Positions 8,378-15,411 of a stretch of 64,000 bases of DNA are shown here, in pieces; positions within the stretch are counted from its first letter, which is position 1; every line of letters begins with the position of its first letter. The translations under genes and the position numbers were made by a program. Source of the DNA: Phycisphaerales bacterium (GTDB lineage Bacteria; Planctomycetota; Phycisphaerae; Phycisphaerales; UBA1924); NCBI GenBank assembly GCA_016699835.1, contig CP064987.1:868001-932000 (forward strand), in the 5' to 3' direction. Below the pieces are notes generated by a model. It saw nothing but the letters and a program-made list of their open reading frames with translations, did not search any database and was not told the DNA's origin.

Positions 8378-8907
8378 TTTTTCGTCCCTGTGACGCACTT
8401 TTTCGTCCCTGTGGCGCACTTTTTCGTCCCTGCGTCGCGATTTTTTGTCCCTGTGGCGCGGTTTTTCGTCCCTGCGGCGCGGTTTTCTGTCCATGGGGCG
8501 CGGTTTTACATCCCAGTGGCGCGGTATTTTTCGTCCCACGGTCCTGTCTCATTGTCGATGGGACGCTCCGTGTCCTTACTGGAGCGATCCGCTCGGTCGA
8601 TCCGGCGCTCCTTTTCCTCGGGGGAGAGGAGTACTTTCTCGTCGGAGCGAGGCCTTTCCTCAACACGGCGCTCCGTTCCCGCGACGGAGTGGCGCGTTCC
8701 ATCGATGGTGCGGGCCATGGCGTCGAAGGAGCGGGCCATTCCATTGATGGAGCGGAGCGCTCCGTTGACGGAGCGGAGCATTCCATCAACAGAACGGACC
8801 ATTCCATCAACGGAGCGGAGCGTTCCATCGACAGAACGATGCGTTCCATCGATGGAGCGGAGCATTCGGTCAACGGAACGGAGCATTCCGTCAATGGAGC
8901 GGAGCAT
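8378..8907. repeat. 21-bp tandem repeat array (minisatellite), two sub-families
   Basis: Continuous 21-base periodicity. Units 8378-8524 are seven copies close to TTTTTCGTCCCTGTGGCGCG (20 of 21 bases shown). Units from 8527 to 8904 are eighteen copies, the last ten close to CATTCCATCAACGGAGCGGA (20 of 21 bases shown). Two bases (8525-8526) separate the sub-arrays and break the phase. Units in the middle (8548-8690) are more divergent. There are no unique spacers, so it is not a CRISPR array. Confidence 0.95.
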
Positions 8908-9002
8908 TTCCTGGCCCGATTCCGGCGCCAGAGCCTTCCAGAGGGCGGTCAATGGCCGAACGGGGGCCGAAATCGGGCCGGAAACAGGCCGCGATTGCGC
9001 GG

Positions 9003-9042
9003 CGGGGGGGCGGGGGGGCGGGGGGGCGGGGGGGCGGGGGGG
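9003..9042. repeat. (CGGGGGGG)5 tandem repeat
   Basis: Five exact copies of the 8-mer CGGGGGGG lie in the 278-base gap before the next gene, in front of CGAGCCGCC. The plus strand has five consecutive runs of seven G, enough to form G-quadruplexes; the minus strand is C-rich. Such tracts are prone to length change and to sequencing error. Confidence 0.9.
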
Positions 9043-9231
9043 CGAGCCGCCTCACACGATTTTTCCGGAAATTTCGGATTCGACTGAATCGCCCTCACGA
9101 TCCGCACGATCGTCACTTCCGGCGGCAACGAACGCAAGTTCGTTCTGCTCGTGAATGAAGATCGGTGTCCCGTGTGGGACACCGCGCGAGCCGGGCGACA
9201 CTCGAGAGCGCCGCCAGAAGGACAGGCCAAA

Positions 9232-9936
9232 ATGGGAACTTACCCCACATCGCCTCGGTTGGATTTCCTGCAGTGGTGCAAGACGCACGCCGATGTCTTT
9301 ACGAACTCGGCGGCCGCGATCGGGCTCTCTCCCGCGAGCGCCGCATCGTTTTCCGCGGCGTACGACGCGGCCCGCGCCGCCGTCGATGATCAGGACGCCG
9401 CCAGGGAGGCCGCCAAGGCCGCGACCCAGGAGGCCCTTGATAAGGTTCGCGCCCTCATGGAGTCGGCGAGCCAGACCGTCTCCACCATCCGCGTCTTCGC
9501 CGAGAGCACCAACAACCCCACCGTCTACAACGTCGCCCAGATCAACCCGCCCCAGCCGCACACCGCCATCCCGGCGCCCAACCCGGCGACGGACCTCTCG
9601 GCGACGCTCGACGCGATCTCCGGGAATATCACGATCCGCTGGAAGGCGACGCAGCCCCTGGGCGCCGCGGGCACGACGTACAGCGTCCTCCGCCGCGCCG
9701 CGGGCCAGGCCGACTTTGTGAACCTCGGCTCGACACGCAGGAAGTCGTTCGTCGACGAGGGCTTCTTCGCCGGGCCCGACAGCGTCGAATATAAGGTGCA
9801 GGTCGTCCGCGGCGGGATCTTCGGGCCCGTCTCCGCGACGCTCTTTGTCACCTTCGGACGCGTGCAGGGGAGCGGCCAGGGCTTCACCATCTCGAGCACG
9901 ACCAGCAGCGACGAGGAGTACGGCGTCGCCGCGTGA
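9232..9936 (+). CDS. Hypothetical protein with fibronectin type III-like C-terminal domain
   Basis: Protein of 234 residues. ATG at 9232 follows AAGGACAGG. Residues 1-80 are helical (LDFLQWCKTHADVFTNSAAAIGLSP, then Ala-rich AAYDAARAAVDDQDAAREAAKAATQEALDKV) without a signal peptide. A linker with NNPTVYNVAQINPPQPHT leads to a beta-sandwich-like region from about residue 115 (ATDLSATLDAISGNITIRWKA, YSVLRRAAGQADFVNLGSTR, SVEYKVQVVRGGIFGPVS) that fits a fibronectin type III domain. The tail is Ser/Thr-rich and acidic. The layout suggests a structural or binding role; no enzyme motif is seen. The gene ends just before a MITE-like repeat and faces the zinc-ribbon gene at 10016. Confidence 0.75.
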   Translation: MGTYPTSPRLDFLQWCKTHADVFTNSAAAIGLSPASAASFSAAYDAARAAVDDQDAAREAAKAATQEALDKVRALMESASQTVSTIRVFAESTNNPTVYNVAQINPPQPHTAIPAPNPATDLSATLDAISGNITIRWKATQPLGAAGTTYSVLRRAAGQADFVNLGSTRRKSFVDEGFFAGPDSVEYKVQVVRGGIFGPVSATLFVTFGRVQGSGQGFTISSTTSSDEEYGVAA

Positions 9937-9952
9937 GCGGCAGAGCCGCTCG

Positions 9953-10045
9953 AAATGGCCAAATTGGACAACGTAGGCACGAGGCCTCGGAGGATTCCGG
10001 GGCCTCTTCATTTGGTCATTTGGTCATTTGTCCATTTGGTAGTTT
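9953..10045. mobile_element. MITE-like element, truncated copy
   Basis: Shares with the element at 11394-11504 the inner left part (AAATGGCCAAA, GGACAACG), the centre (GGAxGATTCCGGxGCCT) and the right terminal repeat (CATTTGGTCATTTG...GTAGTTT, with an extra GTCATTTG unit). The outer left terminal repeat is missing. It lies between two convergent genes and overlaps the 3' end of the zinc-ribbon gene, supplying its last codons. The central imperfect palindrome GAGGCCTCGG...CCGGGGCCTC may act as a terminator for either gene. Confidence 0.75.
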
Positions 10046-10801
10046 GGCTTTCCAAACCCCGCCGCACTCGGGGCAGGTGATGCGGGCGTCGGCATCGGGC
10101 GGGAGGGCGGACACGTCGTAGTGGCACGAGGGACAGAAGCCCGCGGCGAGCCGGCGACGATTTCTCGCTCGCACGATCCACACACGACACACCGCGACCA
10201 TGAGGAGCACGCCCCACATGACGCCGGAGTTGATGAGAAACCCCGGCCAGAGCGGACGCCAGGGAATCGATGGGAACCTCGATGGTGTCCGGTCGGGATA
10301 GAGTCCCAGACTCCGCCACGGCTGGCGATACGAAAGACGCCGGAACGGCTGGACGACCGTGGACTCATCGAGCCACGGCTCGCCGGGTGGAACGGCCCGT
10401 CCGGCCCAGACGGCGGGCGCGGGCCAGCCCGAAACGAGCACAGCGTACTGGGACCACTCCGGAGGATCCGAACACAGTGGCGGCAACACGCCCGCTCCAT
10501 CCCGTTGGCGCCACAGATCGACAACCCTTGACCAGGCCTCGGGCGGAGCCTCGGGGTCCGAGTCCCACGAGTGCTCGCACTGCACCACCACGAACGATCT
10601 CATTCTTTCGAGCACGATCTTCGCGTCACCCACGCTCGCGGTCCACCAGGGATCACCTACAAATGGACCGCTCAGTTGGCCCCAGGCCACTGTGGCGCTC
10701 CCGACATAGGCGCATGAGACGGACCACACCCACGCGAGCACGGGTGACAGGAGCAGGGTCACACGAATAGACCTGGCGAATGATCGTTCCATGCAATCCA
10801 T
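10016..10801 (-). CDS. Membrane protein with C-terminal zinc ribbon
   Basis: Protein of 261 residues with an N-terminal membrane segment (about 12-33), a Trp-rich extracytoplasmic part and a second membrane helix near 190-215 (GFLINSGVMWGVLLMVAVCRVW). A cytoplasmic zinc ribbon follows: CPSCHYDVSALPPDADARITCPECG, two CxxC pairs 17 residues apart. This ribbon recurs in the adjacent gene (10847) and, in variant form, in the gene at 21091, and is common in planctomycetes. The last residues (KLPNGQMTK) are read from a MITE-like repeat and are absent from the paralogue, so the natural end has been replaced. The start may be the first or the second Met (residue 4). Function unknown. Confidence 0.7.
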   Translation of the reverse strand: MDCMERSFARSIRVTLLLSPVLAWVWSVSCAYVGSATVAWGQLSGPFVGDPWWTASVGDAKIVLERMRSFVVVQCEHSWDSDPEAPPEAWSRVVDLWRQRDGAGVLPPLCSDPPEWSQYAVLVSGWPAPAVWAGRAVPPGEPWLDESTVVQPFRRLSYRQPWRSLGLYPDRTPSRFPSIPWRPLWPGFLINSGVMWGVLLMVAVCRVWIVRARNRRRLAAGFCPSCHYDVSALPPDADARITCPECGGVWKAKLPNGQMTK

Positions 10802-10846
10802 CGGCCGGCGTGTCCGCGAGCCGACGGCAGGGTGTGGTACTCACGA

Positions 10847-11362
10847 TCACAGCGGCGGCGGGAGAGCGGATCTCTTCCACACCCCGCCGCACTCGGGGCA
10901 GGTGACGCGGGCGTTGGCGTCGGGAGCGAGCGCGGCCACGTCGTAGCGGCAGGAGGGGCAGAGGCCGGAGGCAAGATACCACCACTTCATGGAGTCGCGG
11001 GTGAGGGCGTGGACGAGGCGGCGCTTCAGCGGTTCGCACGGGTAGAGGAATGCAAAGAGCACGAAGAACCAGACGAAGAGCTGGATCGCGTACACGGGCG
11101 TGTTCGAGGACCACGCGGGGGCGAGAGAGGCGCCGCCGGATCTCATGAACACCACCACGAAACCCCACCAGATCGGGACCACGATGAGAATCGCGGCGAA
11201 GTAGGCGAGGGCATGCCCGCCGATGACCCGCCAGCGATTCGGAATCCGCCAGATCCGGATCTTGTCCGACCGCCGCGTCCTGGCGAGCGTGAACTCCTTG
11301 CCCGTCTCGTCCTCGATCACGACGCGAGCGCGGAAGATGGCGAGCAGGAGACGGCGGAGCAT
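10847..11362 (-). CDS. Membrane protein with C-terminal zinc ribbon (paralogue)
   Basis: Protein of 171 residues. The N-terminus (MLRRLLLAIFRARVVIEDETG) is cytoplasmic, then two membrane helices are predicted at about 46-73 and 92-108. The C-terminal ribbon CPSCRYDVAALAPDANARVTCPECGGVWK is almost identical to that of the neighbouring gene at 10016, which points to a tandem duplication with a divergent N-terminal part. It lies 45 bases upstream of that gene in the same direction, so the two may be co-transcribed. The ribbon probably binds one zinc ion; whether it contacts nucleic acid or protein cannot be told. Confidence 0.75.
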   Translation of the reverse strand: MLRRLLLAIFRARVVIEDETGKEFTLARTRRSDKIRIWRIPNRWRVIGGHALAYFAAILIVVPIWWGFVVVFMRSGGASLAPAWSSNTPVYAIQLFVWFFVLFAFLYPCEPLKRRLVHALTRDSMKWWYLASGLCPSCRYDVAALAPDANARVTCPECGGVWKRSALPPPL

Positions 11363-11393
11363 CGCGAAAGGGTACCGCAGGCTGCGCCCGCGG

Positions 11394-11504
11394 AAACTGC
11401 CAAATGGTCAAATGACCAAATGGCCAAAGAGGACAACGACAACGTATGGGGTCTCGGAAGATTCCGGAGCCTTTGTATTTGGTCATTTGACCATTTGGCA
11501 GTTT
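11394..11504. mobile_element. MITE-like element with 28-bp perfect terminal inverted repeats
   Basis: The ends, 11394-11421 (starting AAACTGCCAAATGGTCAAAT) and 11477-11504, are exact reverse complements over 28 bases. The 111-base element has no coding capacity of its own and a second, truncated copy occurs at 9953-10045. It lies in the divergent gap between the zinc-ribbon gene (start 11362) and the EF-G-like gene (start 11586), so it may affect their promoters. No flanking target-site duplication was evident. Confidence 0.8.
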
Positions 11505-11585
11505 GGCCATTTCCCGGCGTCCGCCGGGCGCGGTAGACTGTCTCTATTCAGAGTCCATAAATCCTGAGTCTTCGGAGGGTTCACC

Positions 11586-13718
11586 ATGTCGCAGACCACC
11601 ACCGCCGCACGAACTGGCTCCCACCCCGCCGGGCGCCCCCCCCGCCCGGCCGACACCCGCAACGTTCTCCTCGCCGGGTCCGCCTCGACCGGCAAGACCA
11701 CCCTGACCGAGGCCCTTCTCCACGCCGCCGGGGCCATCCCCGCCGCCGGGACCATCGACGCCGGCACCACCGTCAGCGATCACAGCGACGAGGAGAAGCA
11801 CCACAAGCACTCCCTCGTCCCCGGGTTCGTGCACTTTGACTTTGAGGACCACGAGGTCCACCTCATCGACTCGCCGGGACGGGCGGATTTCCTCGGGCAG
11901 ACGTTCTCGTGCCTCGCCGCCGTCGAGACCGTGGCGGTGGTGATGGATGCCGGTCGCGGGATCGACTCGGTGACGCGCCGCGTCATGAACGCGGCGAAGG
12001 ACCGCGGCCTTCCCCGCATGGTCGTCATCAACAAGATCGACGACACCAACGCCGACCTCGAAGCCCTCGTCGAGCAGATCCGCGAGGCCTTCGGCAACGA
12101 GTGCCTTCCCATCAACCTCCCCACGCCCGGGCGAAAGGACGTCGTCAACGTCTTCGAGCATGACGGGACGGACAAGGCGGGCGATAAGGCTGAGTTCAGT
12201 TCGGTGCACGAGGCCCACAAGAGGATCGTTGAGCAGGTGATCGAGGTGGACGACGACCTGACCGAGCAGTATCTCGAGAAGGGTGAGGGCGGCGGGGGGG
12301 GGTTCGATGCCAAGAAACTCCATAATGCCTTCGAGAAGGCGCTCGAGGAGGCCCACCTCGTCCCCATCTGCTTCGTCTCCGCGAAGACGGGCGCGGGCGT
12401 CAAGGACCTGCTGCACATCCTCGCGAGCCTGTGCCCGTCGCCCGACGAGGTCGGCATCGCCGAGTTCGTCCGCAAGGACAAAGAAGACGAGCCGGCCCGG
12501 GAGTATGTCTGCGAGCCCAACCCCGATGGCCGCGTCGTCGCCCACGTCTTCAAGATCTTCAACGATCCGTTCGTGGGGAAACTCGCCGTCTTCCGCGTGC
12601 ACCAGGGGACCGTCCGCCACAAGCAGGACCTGTACGTCGACGACCAGAAGAAGCCCCTGCGGATCGGGCACCTCTTCAAACTGCAGGGGAAGAAGCACGT
12701 CGAGGTCGAGGCGCTGGGCCCGGGCGAGATCGGTGCCGTGAGCAAACTGGACGAGGTCCACTTCAACAGCGTCCTCCACGACAGCCACGACCTGGACTCC
12801 TTGCGCGTGAAGCCCTTGCCTATCCCCAAGCCGATGTTCGGCCTGGCGATCGAGCTCAAGAACCACGCCGACGAGACCAAGTTCTCCGCCGCGACGCACA
12901 AACTCATGGCCGAGGACCCGACCTTCATCGTCGAGCGCATCAACGCCACGAAGCAGACGGTGATGCGCGGGCTGGGGGAACTGCACCTGCGCGTCGTGCT
13001 CGAGAAACTCAAGAACCAGGCGGGGGTCGAGCTGCTCACCTCGCCCCCCAAGGTCGCGTACAAGGAGACGATCGCGGGCAAGGCCGAAGGGCACCATCGC
13101 CACAAAAAGCAGACCGGCGGCGCGGGCCAGTTCGGCGAGGTCTATCTCCGCGTCGAGCCGCTGGCTCAGGACCACGCCGAGGGCTTCGAGTTCCGCAACG
13201 AGACCGTCGGCGGGAGCATCCCGCGCCAGTTCATCCCCGCGATCGAGAAGGGCATCCGCCACGTGCTGCAGGACGGCGCCTTCGCGGGCTATCCCATGAC
13301 GAGCATCGCCGTCTCGGTCTATGACGGGAAATACCACGACGTGGACAGCAAGGAGATCGCGTTCATCACCGCGGGGCGCAAGGCCTTCATCGACGCGATC
13401 GCCAAGGCCAAGCCCACGCTCTTGGAGCCGTATGTCGATCTCGAGATCACCGCCCCGGCTCGCTACATGGGCGACATCGCCGGGCACATCTCGACCAAGC
13501 GTGGGCGCGTGCAGAGTTCCGACGTGGTGTCCGGCGACTCGTGCATCGTGCGAGCCACGGCCCCGCTGGGCGAACTCCAGAACTACGCCAACGAACTCAA
13601 GAGCATGACCGGCGGCGCGGGAACGTTCGCGATGGACTACAGCCACGACGAGCGCACGCCGCCGCAGGTCCAGCAGGCCGTCGTCGCCGCGTACAAGCCC
13701 CACCACGAGGAGGATTGA
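11586..13718 (+). CDS. Elongation factor G-like GTPase (EF-G paralogue)
   Basis: Protein of 710 residues with all EF-G domains. GTPase motifs are GSASTGKTT (31-39), DSPGRADF (95-102) and NKID (149-152). Domain II begins near 320 (GRVVAHVFKIFNDPFVGKLAVFRV). The domain IV hallmark HKKQTGGAGQFGEV is present. The G3 motif has Arg99 where canonical EF-G has the catalytic His (DTPGH), and the switch I region lacks the RGITI signature. Both features mark the EF-G2/FusA2-like branch rather than the housekeeping translocase, so it may have weak or altered GTPase activity or act in ribosome recycling or stress. A strong GGAGGG site lies upstream. The gene is followed after 3 bases by the ankyrin gene. 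Confidence 0.9.
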   Translation: MSQTTTAARTGSHPAGRPPRPADTRNVLLAGSASTGKTTLTEALLHAAGAIPAAGTIDAGTTVSDHSDEEKHHKHSLVPGFVHFDFEDHEVHLIDSPGRADFLGQTFSCLAAVETVAVVMDAGRGIDSVTRRVMNAAKDRGLPRMVVINKIDDTNADLEALVEQIREAFGNECLPINLPTPGRKDVVNVFEHDGTDKAGDKAEFSSVHEAHKRIVEQVIEVDDDLTEQYLEKGEGGGGGFDAKKLHNAFEKALEEAHLVPICFVSAKTGAGVKDLLHILASLCPSPDEVGIAEFVRKDKEDEPAREYVCEPNPDGRVVAHVFKIFNDPFVGKLAVFRVHQGTVRHKQDLYVDDQKKPLRIGHLFKLQGKKHVEVEALGPGEIGAVSKLDEVHFNSVLHDSHDLDSLRVKPLPIPKPMFGLAIELKNHADETKFSAATHKLMAEDPTFIVERINATKQTVMRGLGELHLRVVLEKLKNQAGVELLTSPPKVAYKETIAGKAEGHHRHKKQTGGAGQFGEVYLRVEPLAQDHAEGFEFRNETVGGSIPRQFIPAIEKGIRHVLQDGAFAGYPMTSIAVSVYDGKYHDVDSKEIAFITAGRKAFIDAIAKAKPTLLEPYVDLEITAPARYMGDIAGHISTKRGRVQSSDVVSGDSCIVRATAPLGELQNYANELKSMTGGAGTFAMDYSHDERTPPQVQQAVVAAYKPHHEED

Positions 13719-13721
13719 CCA

Positions 13722-14702
13722 GTGTCCACGGCCTCCAGCACCACGCCCTCTCCAAACCGAGTTCCCGTCATCCTCCTCATCGGCTTCCTCGTGCTCGTCG
13801 GCGGCGGGCTGTGGTACGCGGTCGATTCGTTCGAGAAGACCAACCGCGTCGACGCCGCCGGCCCGGAGTCCATGAGGCCGGCGCCCGCGTCGTCACTCCA
13901 CGATCTCGCCGCGGCGGGCACCTTGGACGACGCCGCCATCGCCGCCGCACAGCGCGCCGGGAGCGATCTCAACGCGGCCTTGCCCACGCCGATCTCGGGC
14001 GAGCGAGGCCTGACGCCGCTCATGCTCGCGTCGCTCCGCGCCAAGCCCAACGCGGTGCGGGCGCTCCTCAAGGCCAAGGCCGATCCCGATCTTCGCTCCA
14101 AGGAAGGCAAGACGGCCCTCTTCTTCGCCGCGGGTTGGGGCGGAATGGATTGCGTCGAGGCGCTGCTCTCGGCCAAAGCGTCGGTGGACGCGCGGACGGA
14201 TCAGGCGTGGAGCGCGCTCATGATCGCCGCCGCCCGTGGCGAGGGCGCGTGCGTGGATCGGTTGATCGAGGCCGGGGCCGACGTCCGCGCCCGCAACCGC
14301 TGGGGGCAGACGCCGCTCTCGCTCGCCGCGATGCACGCGAGCCTCGATGTCGCGAAACGTCTCTTGAAAGCCGGCGCGCCGATCGCCGATGCGGACAACG
14401 ACGGCGTGACGATCCTCGCGCACGCCGCCAAGTCCCCCGCGGGCGACGAGAACGCGATCGAGTTGCTCCGACTCCTGCTGGATTCGGGGGCCAACCCCAA
14501 CACGCCGGGCGTCGATGGCGTGACGCCGCTCATGTGGGCCGCCGATGCCGCCGACCAGCCGCGGATCCTGCTCCTTCTGAACAACGGCGCCGACGCCAAC
14601 GCGAAGGACAAGGACGGACGGACAGCATTGGACTGGGCTAACGCGCGCGACGACGACAACGGCCGCGCCGCCGCCGCGGTGCTCAAGGACGCGATGCGCT
14701 GA
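13722..14702 (+). CDS. Membrane-anchored ankyrin-repeat protein
   Basis: Protein of 326 residues starting at GTG 13722, only 3 bases after the EF-G-like stop. Its AGGAGG ribosome site lies inside the end of that gene, so translation is probably coupled. A single membrane helix (about 14-30, VPVILLIGFLVLVGGGLWYAV) anchors the protein. Ankyrin repeats follow from about residue 93: GLTPLMLASLRAKPNAVRAL, GKTALFFAAGWGGMDCVEAL, WSALMIAAARGEGACVDRLI, GQTPLSLAAMHASLDVAKRL, GVTPLMWAADAADQPRILLL and GRTALDWANARDDDNG. This gives about seven repeats with the usual TPLxxAA turn. The repeats face the periplasm if the helix is a signal anchor. Partner protein unknown. Confidence 0.85.
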   Translation: MSTASSTTPSPNRVPVILLIGFLVLVGGGLWYAVDSFEKTNRVDAAGPESMRPAPASSLHDLAAAGTLDDAAIAAAQRAGSDLNAALPTPISGERGLTPLMLASLRAKPNAVRALLKAKADPDLRSKEGKTALFFAAGWGGMDCVEALLSAKASVDARTDQAWSALMIAAARGEGACVDRLIEAGADVRARNRWGQTPLSLAAMHASLDVAKRLLKAGAPIADADNDGVTILAHAAKSPAGDENAIELLRLLLDSGANPNTPGVDGVTPLMWAADAADQPRILLLLNNGADANAKDKDGRTALDWANARDDDNGRAAAAVLKDAMR

Positions 14703-14711
14703 TCGAGCGTC

Positions 14712-15188
14712 TTACCCGATGAACTTCTTCAGTTCGGGGACCGCGCCAAGCAGTTTGTCCACCGTTCCGGCGCCGGCTTTGTCTTTGAGATAGCCCGCGA
14801 GGAGATTGACAAACGAGCCGGCCTTGTCGAGGCTCAGACCGGAGTTGGAGAGGAAGCCGAGCGCGCCGAGTGCGTCGCCACCCTTGCCGCCGAGCAGTGA
14901 CCCGGCCGCGCCGAGGATGCTGCTCCCGCCCTGCTTGGCGCCGCCGAGCACCGACGACGCGGCCCCGAGCAATCCGCCCAGACCGCCGCCCCCACCACTG
15001 CTCGCACCGGGGTTGCCGCCCAGGCCCTTGAGCAGGTCGGACGCGCCGGGCACGCTGTTCATCACGCCGCTGAACGCATCAGCAGGCGCGTTCTTCTGCA
15101 GAAGCCCGAGCACACCGCTCGTGGCGCTCTTGGCCTGCTGCTCGTTGATGCCCAACTGCTTGACCGCCATCTGAATGAACTCTTGCAT
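14712..15188 (-). CDS. DUF2780 (VcgC/VcgE-like) protein
   Basis: Protein of 158 residues. ATG at 15188 follows a strong GGAGGTGG site. The N-terminus (MQEFIQMAVKQLGINEQQAKSATSGVLGLLQKNAP) and the later PGASDLLKGLGG match the DUF2780 family, first noted in Vibrio. A Gly-rich stretch (GGGGGLGGLLGAASSVLGG) separates it from the C-terminal helical part with LLAGYLKDKAGAGTVDKLLGAVPELKKFIG. It has no signal peptide and no catalytic motif. The biochemical role of the family is not established. It stands alone, convergent with the ankyrin gene and 223 bases downstream of the PAS-GAF-receiver gene. Confidence 0.75.
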   Translation of the reverse strand: MQEFIQMAVKQLGINEQQAKSATSGVLGLLQKNAPADAFSGVMNSVPGASDLLKGLGGNPGASSGGGGGLGGLLGAASSVLGGAKQGGSSILGAAGSLLGGKGGDALGALGFLSNSGLSLDKAGSFVNLLAGYLKDKAGAGTVDKLLGAVPELKKFIG

Positions 15189-15411
15189 GATCCACCTCCG
15201 GTTCGCGCATCGCCGTCGCGCGAGCGTGCCACTCGTGGGCCGGCGCCGGCCCATCGAGTCACCGTAGGTCCGCGCATGAGCTCTGAGTGCGAAGTGCAAG
15301 CGTCACATGCTCACGCAACAGGGATGCGCCAAGGGTGTACACAACATTGTCAAAGTGAAAAAATGAACGTCCGGCGTAAACCGCATGCACAAACCGAACC
15401 CGCAGAACCGC

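Larger units (their letters stand above)
8177..8907 (-). pseudogene. Heptad-repeat (coiled-coil) protein gene broken by a 2-base insertion
   Basis: From ATG at 8907 the minus strand reads as uninterrupted heptads: MLRSIDG, MLRSVDR, TLRSVDG, MARTIDG and so on, about 18 units. Leu at position 2 and Val/Ile at position 5 of each unit give the a/d spacing of a coiled coil. The frame ends at 8506 in KYRATGM-stop because two extra bases (TA, 8525-8526) precede one repeat unit. If they are ignored, seven more heptads follow (PRHWDVK, PRRRDEK, VRHRDEK) and the frame runs to 8177. Because the DNA period is 21, all frames are open, so coding is inferred from the heptad pattern. The start has only a weak AGGA adjacent to it. 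It could be a decayed gene, a phase-variable one, or non-coding satellite. Confidence 0.45.

Noticed and set aside
8378..8907. Possible CRISPR array
   Set aside because: Units are contiguous 21-mers with no spacers, units diverge gradually, and no cas genes are present.
8390..9154. Plus-strand protein reading of the minisatellite
   Set aside because: All frames are open because of the 21-base period. The plus-strand reading (FFVPVARFFVPAAR, then RSIPSTERS) does not give a regular amphipathic pattern and runs into the G-rich tract.
11544..13706. 720-residue open frame on the minus strand
   Set aside because: It is antisense to the EF-G-like gene, whose domains are unmistakable. Long antisense frames are expected in DNA this rich in G+C.
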